Positions 28,791-39,821 of a stretch of 44,691 bases of DNA are shown in pieces. The stretch spans positions 1-44,691 of the forward strand of contig JAIYDT010000002.1 of NCBI GenBank assembly GCA_027487355.1. Direction: 5' to 3'. Position 1 is the first letter of the stretch. Each line of letters opens with the position of its first letter. The notes beneath the pieces are model-generated. The model was given only the letters and a program-made list of their open reading frames with translations. It was not told where the DNA came from and ran no database searches. The DNA comes from Verrucomicrobiaceae bacterium. Lineage in GTDB: Bacteria > Verrucomicrobiota > Verrucomicrobiia > Verrucomicrobiales > Akkermansiaceae. Position numbers and translations under genes: made by a program.

Positions 28791-29789
28791 TCAGTGCGCG
28801 GCGTTCTTGATCAGTTGCTCCCCGAGAACCTTCAAATCCTCGACCGGAATCGCGAAGCTCTGTGCTCGGTCGGCTCGTGCGATGTTCATGCCGATGCAGC
28901 GGCCCTCAAGATCGAGAAGCGGGCCTCCGACGGACTCCTCATTTCCGAGGATATCATGCTGGATGATTCTGGGAAATCCGGTGCGGCGCTGGGAAAACCT
29001 GCCGCTCATCTGATCATTGCGTGATTCCGCGACGAAGAGTTCCCCTTTGGCGGCAAGTCGCACATCGAAGACCTGCTCTTTCCCGGCCCGCTTGATGCTG
29101 ACCTTCACCAAGGTCCCTGCCTTTTTGTCCTTCAGGAACTCAGACATCTGCTCGATCTTGGAGACCTTCTTGCCATCCAGGGCCGTGATCTGATCGCCCT
29201 TCTGAAGCCCCGCTTCCTGCGCGCCGCTTTTTTCGTTCACGGCCTCGATCTCAAGTCCCTTGGAATCCTTTTTCAAAATGACCCCGAGGGCCGCTCCACC
29301 CGAGGCCGGAATCTCGCGGGTCTTGGCACTGATGATGCCAACCAAGGCACGACGTCTCGTGGTGCTTGACGCGCCATTCGCCACCACCCAGGTGCCCTGG
29401 GGCAGATCGGCACTTGGCGCATAGGAAACGGGAAGCAGCCCCTGGGCATCGGCCTTGATCAGGGCCACATCCCAGGTCGGATCCGTAGCCACCACCTTGG
29501 CGTTGTCATACTTCGTCTCGTTCACGATCACCGAAAGCGAGCTGATCTTCTGAACCTCGCTGGCCTTGGTCAGGATGTAGCCGTCGGCAGAGATCACGAC
29601 GCCGTAACAGAGGTCCTTGCGCCCCTCCCGTATCACCGCGCTGGAACGCTGCAGGACGGCGCGTTGGTCCTCGAAGATCGAGACCACGGCATCACCGTTC
29701 TTGCGAAGGTCGCCTTCCAGGCTCTGCACACCGTAGCTGGCGGTCGTGAGGACAAGTGCCAGCAGAATGGGGGAAAATCTAGCGTTCAC
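28791..29789 (-). CDS. HtrA-like trypsin/PDZ protein, predicted catalytically inactive
   Basis: TKASEV in place of TAAHV (His lost), DVALIK kept, EESVGGPLLD in place of GDSGGPL (Ser lost); PDZ-like region located before the serine-strand motif. Confidence 0.82.
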   Translation of the reverse strand: MNARFSPILLALVLTTASYGVQSLEGDLRKNGDAVVSIFEDQRAVLQRSSAVIREGRKDLCYGVVISADGYILTKASEVQKISSLSVIVNETKYDNAKVVATDPTWDVALIKADAQGLLPVSYAPSADLPQGTWVVANGASSTTRRRALVGIISAKTREIPASGGAALGVILKKDSKGLEIEAVNEKSGAQEAGLQKGDQITALDGKKVSKIEQMSEFLKDKKAGTLVKVSIKRAGKEQVFDVRLAAKGELFVAESRNDQMSGRFSQRRTGFPRIIQHDILGNEESVGGPLLDLEGRCIGMNIARADRAQSFAIPVEDLKVLGEQLIKNAAH

Positions 29790-30759
29790 CGAGTTTCATT
29801 TCGAGGGTTTCGAGCTTGCCCTTCTTGAGCAGTTCAAGGGCCATCTTGTCTCCAGGAGCCATTTCTTTGAGCATGTTCTGGAGATCTTCGCGTGATTGGA
29901 GCACCTTGCCGTTCAGCTTGAGGAGCACGTCCCCCTCCTTGAGGCCGGCTTTTTCGGCCGGGCTTTCACGGCCCACCTTCGTCACCTTCAGGCCACCTTC
30001 AGGACGAGGCTCGGTGGCCAGTCCGAGGAAACCCTTGCCCGTCTCAGGCTTCTTTGCAAATGGACCGTCACCGACAAACTCACCCCGCGTCATCTCGTCC
30101 CAATGAGTCAGGAACTCATGCATCGGCACATGCATGTTCTGCGCCAGCACCTCACCCACCCGCGAGTGGATTCCGATCAAACGGCCCTCGAGATCGAAGA
30201 GAGGACCACCCGAGTCGCCACCAATCAGGGTGCAGTCCGATTGGATCGTCGTTTCCGCCATGCGAACCAGCCTGCCAAGCCTGACCACCGACCCGCGCTC
30301 CTTGTCAAAGCCACCGGAGTGCCCGAGCGAGAACACCCAATCACCCAGCTTCGTGCTGCTCTCACGATCCATCACCACGAACGGATAGGTCCCCTTTTCC
30401 AGAATCCTCACCATCGCGCAGTCGGTGGTGGACACGAGGCCCATCGACTCCGCCTTCAGCCGCTTGCCATCCTCCAGGATCACCGTCAGCTCCTTGCCCA
30501 CCCCTCCGGCAACGTGCGCAGCCGTGAGCACCAGTCCCTCGGCTGACACGATCACCCCACTGCCGCTGCCTTCGCCAATGTCGATGCAGACGGTGGCTTC
30601 CCTCGCCTTTGGCAGCACTGAGGTCAGCGTCTTCTGGATGGCCTCCAGGTCCTTGCGGTTCTCGGGTGCCTTCTTGTCGTTGAAGTAAGGCCGGTCGGGT
30701 GCGGCCAGCGCCATGACAGGCAGAACGGCCAGAAGGAGGATTGGGTGAAGGTTCGACAT
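29779..30759 (-). CDS. HtrA/DegP-like serine protease with PDZ
   Basis: LVLTAAHVAGG, TDCAMVRI, GGDSGGPLFDLEGRLIGIHS; PDZ at C-terminus. Confidence 0.9.
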   Translation of the reverse strand: MSNLHPILLLAVLPVMALAAPDRPYFNDKKAPENRKDLEAIQKTLTSVLPKAREATVCIDIGEGSGSGVIVSAEGLVLTAAHVAGGVGKELTVILEDGKRLKAESMGLVSTTDCAMVRILEKGTYPFVVMDRESSTKLGDWVFSLGHSGGFDKERGSVVRLGRLVRMAETTIQSDCTLIGGDSGGPLFDLEGRLIGIHSRVGEVLAQNMHVPMHEFLTHWDEMTRGEFVGDGPFAKKPETGKGFLGLATEPRPEGGLKVTKVGRESPAEKAGLKEGDVLLKLNGKVLQSREDLQNMLKEMAPGDKMALELLKKGKLETLEMKLGER

Positions 30760-30862
30760 CTCGGGGTCGGAATGGGGCACCTTACCTCCCTGTTCCGCAT
30801 CCCGCAACCCTGCGGATCAGATCATTCGAAGAAGGCTGCCTCGATGAAAGCGCCTCAGAGTA

Positions 30863-31483
30863 TCATGCTCGCCTGCGAAAGATCGCCAACCACTCCCGCC
30901 CCAGCCGTCCCGGGTATCCGGTCTCAGGCACCCAGCCTTCAACAAACTCAAACCAAGGCTCCAACCCTTTAAGGATCTCTTCCTTCGTGGCCCCAAACGG
31001 AGGCCCCTGCCCTTCCTCACCCGGTTCATTTGGCGTCAAGAAAAAAACTCCGCACAACCACCCTGCGGGCCTGACCAGCGCCCCCGCCGCCTCAGCATAC
31101 CTGGGACGGTCCGCTGGATCGATCGCGCAGAAGCAAGTATGCTCCCACCATCCTGAAACGCCCTGCTCCGGCCACCAACTGCGATCGAACAAATCCGCGT
31201 GCCGATAGACCTCACCTCCGGCTTTCTCGAAACGGTCCGCCGCCTCCACCGCCGCAGCCGATAGGTCCAGCCCGATCACCGGCACTCCCATGCGCGCAAT
31301 TTCCCGCACGTCATGGCCGAATCCGCAGCCCGGCACCAACACTGGTCCCCCACCCCAGACCGGCTCCGCCTTCCAGCGGGACATCAGCTCGATCAGCGGT
31401 GGAGCCGCCTCCCCCTTCTCCCAAGGCGTGTCTCCCTGCCGGTAGCGCGCTTCCCAATCGGTCATCCCCATTTCTCGCGCCAC
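30863..31483 (-). CDS. TPMT-like SAM-dependent methyltransferase
   Basis: WEARYRQGDTPWEKGEAAPPLIEL, VLVPGCGFGHDVREIARMGVPVIGLDLS. Confidence 0.88.
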   Translation of the reverse strand: MAREMGMTDWEARYRQGDTPWEKGEAAPPLIELMSRWKAEPVWGGGPVLVPGCGFGHDVREIARMGVPVIGLDLSAAAVEAADRFEKAGGEVYRHADLFDRSWWPEQGVSGWWEHTCFCAIDPADRPRYAEAAGALVRPAGWLCGVFFLTPNEPGEEGQGPPFGATKEEILKGLEPWFEFVEGWVPETGYPGRLGREWLAIFRRRA

Positions 31484-31502
31484 GACTCCCGCGAGTCAAT
31501 CG

Positions 31503-32522
31503 TCAGGAACGACTCAGGTCATCCGGCACCTGATCGCGCTGCTGGGCGGGCGAGACCGAGGCATTCGCGAAGGAAATCACCGCCCCAATCCCCGCGCCAT
31601 GATCCCCACCCAAACGCGGCTCGACCTCGACCTCAGGAAAGCGATTTCGGACCCTCTGACGCAGCCACACGTTCATCGAAAACGCCACCACGATCCCCCC
31701 AAAAAAAACCATTCCCGGCATCCACCAACCCGGCGGAATCATCTTGTTCAGGCGCTCGGAAGCCGTTGGAACCATCGGTTTCGCCTCCGGCTCCTCATTT
31801 GTCGAGAGGATGCCCGCAGGAATCGCGGCCCCAGAAAGCAAACGCTCCACCCAGTAGAGCCGGATCGACATCTGCACGGAAAATGCCTCCAGTTGGTCCA
31901 CCGCATCGGCCTTCTCCATCGACTTGATGACCGAACTCTGCAGTACACGTTTCTGCTCCAGACCCGACACCGTATCGGTCAACGACGGGCTCAGATACAA
32001 TACCGACCGCTGGGGCGCCCCGAGAAAGTAGCAAACCACCGCCGCCTGGCGCCCGGTGGAATAGAGCCGCTCCGTGAGTTCCTCTACCCGCACCTCGCCC
32101 GGGATCTCCTGGTCCATGCCGAAGACATAAACAATGAGTTCAATCGATGAATCCGTCGCATGTTGATCCAGAAGCGCCAGACGATCCCGATATTGCTGGG
32201 ACGACAACAGCTTCTGCGGATCGATCAGCAGGGACTTAGGACGCTCGTTGAAATAATCGCTCAGGAATGCCTCCGGAACCTGTGGGGGAGGAGTTGGATC
32301 GACCGCCAATTCCCCGGCAGTAGGCCTCGGAAGCGGTTCCTGCTTTTCCGCTGGTGGCTCTCCCGCTGGAACTTCATCGGTCAGCAGCAAGCTGCCCGGA
32401 ATCCATCTCCCCGACTTCACTGCCGCTCGGTCGGCCTCCTCCCAAGCCGGCAGCGCAGACTCAACTGTCGAGGCCCTCAACGAGGAAACTACAACGTAGG
32501 CGATCAAAAGGCCGCGCTTCAT
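31503..32522 (-). CDS. Secreted/membrane hypothetical protein
   Basis: 339 aa, signal peptide, C-terminal TM (WWMPGMVFFGGIVVAFSMNVWL); 4-nt overlap with next gene. Confidence 0.65.
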   Translation of the reverse strand: MKRGLLIAYVVVSSLRASTVESALPAWEEADRAAVKSGRWIPGSLLLTDEVPAGEPPAEKQEPLPRPTAGELAVDPTPPPQVPEAFLSDYFNERPKSLLIDPQKLLSSQQYRDRLALLDQHATDSSIELIVYVFGMDQEIPGEVRVEELTERLYSTGRQAAVVCYFLGAPQRSVLYLSPSLTDTVSGLEQKRVLQSSVIKSMEKADAVDQLEAFSVQMSIRLYWVERLLSGAAIPAGILSTNEEPEAKPMVPTASERLNKMIPPGWWMPGMVFFGGIVVAFSMNVWLRQRVRNRFPEVEVEPRLGGDHGAGIGAVISFANASVSPAQQRDQVPDDLSRS

Positions 32523-33181
32523 GGAGTCTCCTCCCCATTCCCCGGTACGCCGGAATTTTCAGTCCTGCGGCCACCCCGGATCTTCTGGGCCTGCTCATCG
32601 ATCTTTGCGGGCCTTGAGACCTTTCGTTCGAAACGCGCAGGATCACGACGCGCCTGCCGACACCGCTTCTTCAGAATGATCCTCAACTGCTCGATTGCCT
32701 TCACAAGCCCTTCGGCATGACGCCCCTCCAACCAATAGGCATGGGCACGGGCCAGGCATTGAAAAGTGTCCTCCTCATCCAAAAGGGCGTCCAGCGCGTA
32801 GCCGAACGAAATCCCCGCCGACTTCGCATCGGCGTCCATCACCAGCAGGATCGCCGAACGATTGCCCCGATCCGATGGCACATCCTCAAACTTCGCCCGA
32901 TTCAGAAACCAGAAGCCGAACTGCCGTAGATTGGCCATTCCGCCGAACGATCCCGTGTGCACCGCCACGAACAACTGCGGGAACTGTCGATTGAACCGCT
33001 GCATCGCGGACTGCAACCGCCCCTGTTCGTCACGGCGCATCAAGCCCGCCGTGTCCGATAGGGTTCTCAAATGAAGATCCTCAGCACCATAGACCTTGTC
33101 AGCATCCGCCATCGTGAATCCACAATGCGGACAACCATCGGCCGCCCGGTGGATTTTCTGCACGCATCTGGGACACTTCAT
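32519..33181 (-). CDS. Zinc-ribbon plus TPM-like domain protein
   Basis: CPRCVQKIHRAADGCPHCGF zinc ribbon followed by QFPQLFVAVHTG...SAILLVMDADAKSAGISFGYALDALLDEE. Confidence 0.6.
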   Translation of the reverse strand: MKCPRCVQKIHRAADGCPHCGFTMADADKVYGAEDLHLRTLSDTAGLMRRDEQGRLQSAMQRFNRQFPQLFVAVHTGSFGGMANLRQFGFWFLNRAKFEDVPSDRGNRSAILLVMDADAKSAGISFGYALDALLDEEDTFQCLARAHAYWLEGRHAEGLVKAIEQLRIILKKRCRQARRDPARFERKVSRPAKIDEQAQKIRGGRRTENSGVPGNGEETP

Positions 33182-33367
33182 GGAAACAAACCTACGTCGG
33201 GAAGGCTACGGATGCGCTGAAATTTCGTCAAAGTCAAACAACCAGTCGTGACCTGGGATGTCCTGCTTCCTGCCACCCAAAAGGGTCAATCACCTGAATC
33301 ATATCCGGATGCCGGGCAATTGGATGAAACAGGCGTTGCGATTGGCAGCCTTCCATGGCTTCAAGAA

Positions 33368-33643
33368 TCATCCGCCGAGATCCTGCTGCAAGTCCCGCAA
33401 GCTGAACATCGGCTCGATCACGCCTCTCATCCGACGACCGCCGCTCTGTCGGCTCTTTCCAAACCGGTCCTTCACCTTCGCGAAGACTTCCTCCAGAAAC
33501 GCCTTGCTGCCGATGACCGCTCCGTCTGTGAAATACCTCGCCCGGTGTCGCAGATACTCCTCCACCGGCACACGGCCCTTCGCGGCGATGACCTGCTGGA
33601 TCTGCTCCGGCTTTGCCCCGCGTTTCACCACGCGTTTCACCAC
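33368..33643 (-). pseudogene. C-terminal remnant of a REP-associated (RAYT/Y1-type) transposase
   Basis: VEEYLRHRARYFTDGAVIGSKAFLEEVFAKVKDRFG; catalytic HUH/Tyr N-terminal domain absent. Confidence 0.6.
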
Positions 33644-33900
33644 GCACTCAATAGTTTGTCAGAGCATTTATTGGCGCATCGATACAGGCATGGACACGCT
33701 AACGATGATTGGCCCAACCAACCTGATTTTCTCTCCAGACACTGGTAGCAGCACAACAATCCACATCATCCCCATGACCGAGAGAAATCGCCAAATTTTC
33801 CTGAACCAAATCTGGCGGGTTTGACGTCGATCCAAATGGACGTTCTGCGCATCTGATTCCATGTGCTGTAGGCAAGACGATCTGTTCATTTCTGATCACA

Positions 33901-33937
33901 AAAAAGCCGCAGCGGATCTCTCCACTGCGGCTTCTTG
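33901..33937 (-). terminator. Rho-independent terminator after eno
   Basis: Minus strand GAAGCCGCAGTGGAGAGATCCGCTGCGGCTTTTTTG. Confidence 0.85.
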
Positions 33938-33959
33938 AAATGGTCGATGATCCTTGGGA

Positions 33960-35341
<1,382 letters not shown>

Positions 35342-37180
35342 TTACGGATTGTAGGGCTTGATGGAGATGACCTTGAGGGTCTGCTTGCCGTCGGTGACGG
35401 GGTCGTGGGCCTCGACGGTTTCGCCGACCTTGCGGCCGAAGAAAGCGGCGCCGAGTTCCGAGAGATAAGAAAGGTGGTTCTTTTCCGGATCGGAATCCCA
35501 GGCTCCAAGGAGGTTGTAAACCGTTTCCTCGCCCTTGTCGTTGGCGACCGTAAGGATGGTGCCGATGTTGGCGAAGGAGGCGTCCGCGCCCTTGAAGTCG
35601 GTGCCCCGGGCGCGGTTCACTTCCTTCTGCAGTTCGGTCTTGCGGTTGTTGAGATACTTCTGGTGGTCCTTGGCGGACTTATACTCGAAGTTCTCACGAA
35701 GGTCGCCATGCTCGCGCGCCACCGAGATCTCGCGGGTGTTCTGAGGGATGCGATTGCGGATGATGTCGTCCAGCTCGGTCTTCTTGCGTTCGAGGCTTTC
35801 CCAAGAAACAAGGAGGTCTTCCTCGCGCTTCGAGGACTCGCCTGAGACGAGTTCGCCTGTCTCGGGCTTGGCCTTGATGACGCGGGCCATCAGGGACTTT
35901 TTCTCAAGCTCACCGAAGACCGCGCACTCAAGCATGCGGCGTGCGAAGTTGCGGGCCTCGTTGACGTCCATGATGCTGACCAGATCGCTGAGCAGCTTCT
36001 TATCCTCGGTGAGGAGGGTCTGGAGGCGCGATGTCTTGCGGGGACCGTCGGCAAGGTGGTCGTTTTCGAGAAGGTTGAGGATCGAGGCGCCGACCTCCGG
36101 GCTGAAGACGTCCTGCGAAGCGCTGGAACGCTCACGGCAGATCCAGATCAGCGCGTCCGGGCCCAGGGCACGGCGGGCGATGGCAGAACGGAGGTGAACG
36201 GACAGGGCAGGAAGCTCATTGCGCTCGACCAGAAGGCGGGCGATTTCCGTGACACCACGCGCACCGACGCGGTCAAAGACCTGCACGATGCGCTCGACCC
36301 AGCCGTCACCGAAGGCAGCCGGGAAAGCTTCGTAAATGGTGCGCTGGCGGATCGAGGGAAGCTGTCCGATTTCATCCGCAAGGCGCTGGGCCTCCACGGT
36401 CTGGAGCATGTCGGAAATCCGCACGGCGGTGGGATCGAGTTCGAGGGCCTTGGAGTTTCCGATCACCTCATCGCGGGCGGCAAGGAGTTGGAGAGACTGG
36501 CCAAGCTGGACACGGGCGGACTTGCGGACGCCTTCGTCGATGTCGCTAACGAGTTTCTTGAGGGCGTCGAGATCGGCGTCGAAGGCGCGAATGTCGGCCG
36601 CGATGGACTCGAGCGCCTTGATCATGCCCTTCAGGTCGCGGGCAGCTTCGAAATCGGCCACCATCGCCTGGGCGGGGGTGCGGTCGCCATCACGAAGCAT
36701 CAGGGCCTCGGTGCGCTTCTGCGGGACGACCACCCGGCGGCTTTCGCGCAGGGCCTTTTTGGCATTGTCCCACCACTTGCGGAAGTCGTCAGCGGAGATC
36801 ACCGCGCCCGAAAGTTCCTTTTCGAGTGCGTCACCGGTCATTGATCCGCCGTGGCTTTCAAGGAGGTGAACGACCAGCTCGACGGGATCCTTTTTCGCAA
36901 GGGCGCGGAGCTCTTCGAGCTGCTCGACCTTCTTTGCGCGGAAATCGTCCGCCGGGATCCACTCGGTCTTTTGAATCGCGAATTGCAGTTCCATCGTCTG
37001 GGCGGCGGACCGCTCGAAATCGATGGTTACCTTTTTGCTGGGAAGATCCCAATCGATCACCTTACCAGCGCCCCAGGATTTGTGAAGACAGAAACTTCCG
37101 GGAGAAAGTTGGGTCAATCGCTCACCTACCGGCTTGGGAATGCGTCCAGCTTCAACCAAACGTGCCACATCAGAATGCAT
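35342..37180 (-). CDS. Very long GreA/GreB-family transcript cleavage factor
   Basis: C-terminal Gre module with coiled coil ISVAREHGDLRENFEYKSAKDHQKYLNNRKTELQ and TDGKQTLKVISIKPYNP; ~450-residue N-terminal extension. Confidence 0.88.
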   Translation of the reverse strand: MHSDVARLVEAGRIPKPVGERLTQLSPGSFCLHKSWGAGKVIDWDLPSKKVTIDFERSAAQTMELQFAIQKTEWIPADDFRAKKVEQLEELRALAKKDPVELVVHLLESHGGSMTGDALEKELSGAVISADDFRKWWDNAKKALRESRRVVVPQKRTEALMLRDGDRTPAQAMVADFEAARDLKGMIKALESIAADIRAFDADLDALKKLVSDIDEGVRKSARVQLGQSLQLLAARDEVIGNSKALELDPTAVRISDMLQTVEAQRLADEIGQLPSIRQRTIYEAFPAAFGDGWVERIVQVFDRVGARGVTEIARLLVERNELPALSVHLRSAIARRALGPDALIWICRERSSASQDVFSPEVGASILNLLENDHLADGPRKTSRLQTLLTEDKKLLSDLVSIMDVNEARNFARRMLECAVFGELEKKSLMARVIKAKPETGELVSGESSKREEDLLVSWESLERKKTELDDIIRNRIPQNTREISVAREHGDLRENFEYKSAKDHQKYLNNRKTELQKEVNRARGTDFKGADASFANIGTILTVANDKGEETVYNLLGAWDSDPEKNHLSYLSELGAAFFGRKVGETVEAHDPVTDGKQTLKVISIKPYNP

Positions 37181-37272
37181 GACGCAAAAGATGGGAAGCA
37201 GCCGGACAAAACGCAAGGCATTCCAAGGTTAAATGCCTTTTGCGCCCGAATCCGCAGCGTTTCCGCCTGAAA

Positions 37273-38049
37273 TCAACGGACTTCGGATGGAACCGGAACG
37301 ACGCGCGGCCGGGGTGGGCGGACGCTTTCGATCTTTCCTTCGAGGACGTTGTCGAGCTGCTTGCGGACGACGCAGACCTTCCGGCGCCAGGCCTCAGGAA
37401 CGGCGGTGGTGTCTCCGTTCGCAGGCAAGTTGCCGTTGAAAATCAGGGCTTCCGCTGCGTCACGGATTTCCAGTTCATATCCGCCACCGTCGGGATTGCG
37501 CTTCAGCAGGACCTTGCCGGCATCCGTGACGAGGCTGGCGGTGCGGTTCTCGGGATTGGTCGAATACCAACGTGGCCCTTCGCCTGGGATCAGGGCGGCG
37601 CTGAGCTCAGGCCCCAAGCCAAGCGGACGGTTCAGAGGGGCCGAACCGAGGGTCATCTCAACCTCCAAGGCGCGACCGCTGCGAAACACCGCGAGTTTCA
37701 CCACTTCGCCGGGCTTTTTCAGTCGGAGCAGGGTGGCGAGCTGAGCCTCGTTGACGAGGAGTTGATCGCCAAACTTCCAGACGACGTCGAGCGGCTGGAG
37801 GCCACAGGATTCCGCCGGGCCTTTGGCATCGACGGTCTGGATCACGAATCCAATGCCCGTCGGCAATTCCGGAAGATGGGCGCGGGTGGCCTCATCGGGC
37901 TTTGCAACCCGGCAACCGAGCCAAGGAGGTCCCTCCACCAGCTTCTTCGGCTGGACCAGCGGCGGGTCTGCCGATGGTGCGACCTGATCGGCCTGCAAAC
38001 CCTGAAGCAGCAGGACGGAAAGGGCGATGTAGGGAAACACTTTCATCAT
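37273..38049 (-). CDS. Secreted PDZ-domain protein
   Basis: Signal peptide, GIGFVIQTVDAKGPAESCGLQPLDVVWKFGDQLLVNEAQLATLLRLKKPGEVVKLAVFR. Confidence 0.75.
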   Translation of the reverse strand: MMKVFPYIALSVLLLQGLQADQVAPSADPPLVQPKKLVEGPPWLGCRVAKPDEATRAHLPELPTGIGFVIQTVDAKGPAESCGLQPLDVVWKFGDQLLVNEAQLATLLRLKKPGEVVKLAVFRSGRALEVEMTLGSAPLNRPLGLGPELSAALIPGEGPRWYSTNPENRTASLVTDAGKVLLKRNPDGGGYELEIRDAAEALIFNGNLPANGDTTAVPEAWRRKVCVVRKQLDNVLEGKIESVRPPRPRVVPVPSEVR

Positions 38050-38516
38050 CAGAAGTCACTGACGGGCATGAGCAGGATCTCATCCCTGGGTTCCGAAATC
38101 TTGACCGTGTAGCCGGTCTCCTCATCGCGGACCACATCTTCGCTGACCATCCGCAGCCGGACGGCCTGCATCGCGGAGCCGTCGGGATCGGCGACCCAGC
38201 CCTCGTCGGACATGGATTCCACCCGCTCGGATTTTTCCACCAGGAAGGCCCCCAGCGAGGCCACGTCCGACCGAACCTGGGGCGAGGAAACGATTTCCGC
38301 ACCGCTCTTGAGAAGGCCAGGAAGGGTCACCATGGCGGCAATTGCAGCCGCGATGCCGACGCCGATCACGGGTCGTTTCCAATCCCGGACCCGGACGATT
38401 TTCGACTCCGCAGCGAGCCCATCGAGCATGTCCTCAATGGAACGCTGGCCGGACGAGCTCATCGCGGTCGGCATCAGACGGGCGAGAGCGGCTTCGATGG
38501 GATCAGGCGCTTGCAT
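38049..38516 (-). CDS. Putative anti-sigma-like single-TM protein
   Basis: 155 aa, cytoplasmic N-terminus then VIGVGIAAAIAAMVTLPGLL; overlaps the sigma factor gene. Confidence 0.55.
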   Translation of the reverse strand: MQAPDPIEAALARLMPTAMSSSGQRSIEDMLDGLAAESKIVRVRDWKRPVIGVGIAAAIAAMVTLPGLLKSGAEIVSSPQVRSDVASLGAFLVEKSERVESMSDEGWVADPDGSAMQAVRLRMVSEDVVRDEETGYTVKISEPRDEILLMPVSDF

Positions 38517-39033
38517 GGCGGTTTTCCTTCAGGCGACGGAGTTCGTGAGAAAGTTGGTCGAGAGCGTAGCGATAGCGGGACGCTGCGGTGTTGGGGGAAA
38601 TCGCGAGGGTTTCCGAGATCTGAGCAAACGTCAGGCCACCCCAGGTCTTCATCACGACGACCTCACGCAGCTTCGGGCTGAGTTTTTCGACAGCCTCGCG
38701 AAGGAAGACGGCTTCTTCATCGTCCTCCATGACCGGATCAAGCCAGACGTCTTGGAAGTCATTGAGGTAAATCACTGAGCCCTCGCGGTTGCGGCGGCGG
38801 GTTTCGGAGCGGTGGTGGTTGAGACCACAGAAGCGGATGGTGGAAAAGGCCAGCGGGAGGTCGGGAGGCGTCGCGCCCTTGTCGGCCTGGTAGTGCCAAA
38901 GGCGGAGGATGGCTTCCTGCACCAGATCCTCAGCGTCCTGCTTGCACTGGCTCCAGCCACGCGCGAACAAAAGCAGCCGCGGACCGTTCTCGGTCAGCCA
39001 CTGTTTCCATTCGATTGCCAACGATTGCGCCAT
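38503..39033 (-). CDS. ECF-like RNA polymerase sigma factor
   Basis: WSQCKQDAEDLVQEAILRLW and KLREVVVMKTWGGLTFAQISETLAISPNTAASRYRYALDQLSHEL. Confidence 0.9.
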   Translation of the reverse strand: MAQSLAIEWKQWLTENGPRLLLFARGWSQCKQDAEDLVQEAILRLWHYQADKGATPPDLPLAFSTIRFCGLNHHRSETRRRNREGSVIYLNDFQDVWLDPVMEDDEEAVFLREAVEKLSPKLREVVVMKTWGGLTFAQISETLAISPNTAASRYRYALDQLSHELRRLKENRHASA

Positions 39034-39137
39034 TCATGGGAAAAATGCCTTCAGAAGGTCCGTTTGTCTGTAAAATCTTCCGAAATACTGCTTCCATCCC
39101 GTCTGGAAGAAGAATCAGGACCTCGACCTGAGAGACG

Positions 39138-39803
39138 ATGATCGATATCCCCAAAGCCCCGAATCCCTACCGACTTCGGCTTGTACCTGGCGGCGCAGGA
39201 CGGCCCGGGTTTGAACTGAGCGTGGCTGGGTTCAAATCCGTTTTGTCCAGGATCATCAACGCCCTCCTGGCCTGTGTGGCCGCCTTCGTCGCTTAGATCG
39301 TCGGGACTCAGTTTTCACCGGGATTCCATGAAGATCTGCTATGGACGGCCATTCACTGGGGTGCGTTCTCACTCCTCATGTTCTTGCCCCTTCTGGCCAC
39401 CTTCGCGGGATTGAAAGGACTGCTGGCTCGCAAGACACTGCTCCTGCTCCCGGATCTCAGCGGTTTCGAATCCGTTTTCCGCCTGGGAGGCGTCACGATT
39501 TCCCGGCGCACATGGTCTCTTGGCGATTTTGACCACGTTCGGTTCCGATTCGTTTACGGTGGATACAAATCTGGAACCGGTCACGCAGTTTCCCTCGTGG
39601 GTCCGGGCCAATTGCTGGAATTCACCTCTTCACGCAGTCGCGCCGAGTCCGTTTCCTTCGCGCTGGGTCTGGGAGAGCTGACCGGCCTTCCGGTAAAGGG
39701 GATTCCCGAGGAGCCATCCAACCGCCCGGCGCTCAAGCCGGTTCCAATCATCCGAACTTTCGGGGAGTTGAAAGCCGGCGGGATTTGCGAAGATCAGAGC
39801 TGA
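39138..39803 (+). pseudogene. Hypothetical membrane protein interrupted by in-frame TAG
   Basis: ATG at 39138 opens the same frame as 39378-39803; a single TAG at 39294-39296 (ALLACVAAFVA*IVGTQFSPGFHEDLLW) is the only stop. Confidence 0.65.
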
Positions 39804-39821
39804 CAGTATGATCCATGGCGG

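Noticed and set aside
39225-39245. GGGTTCAAATCC resembles a tRNA T-loop
   Set aside because: No acceptor, D or anticodon stems upstream, and it lies in the interrupted ORF 39138-39803.
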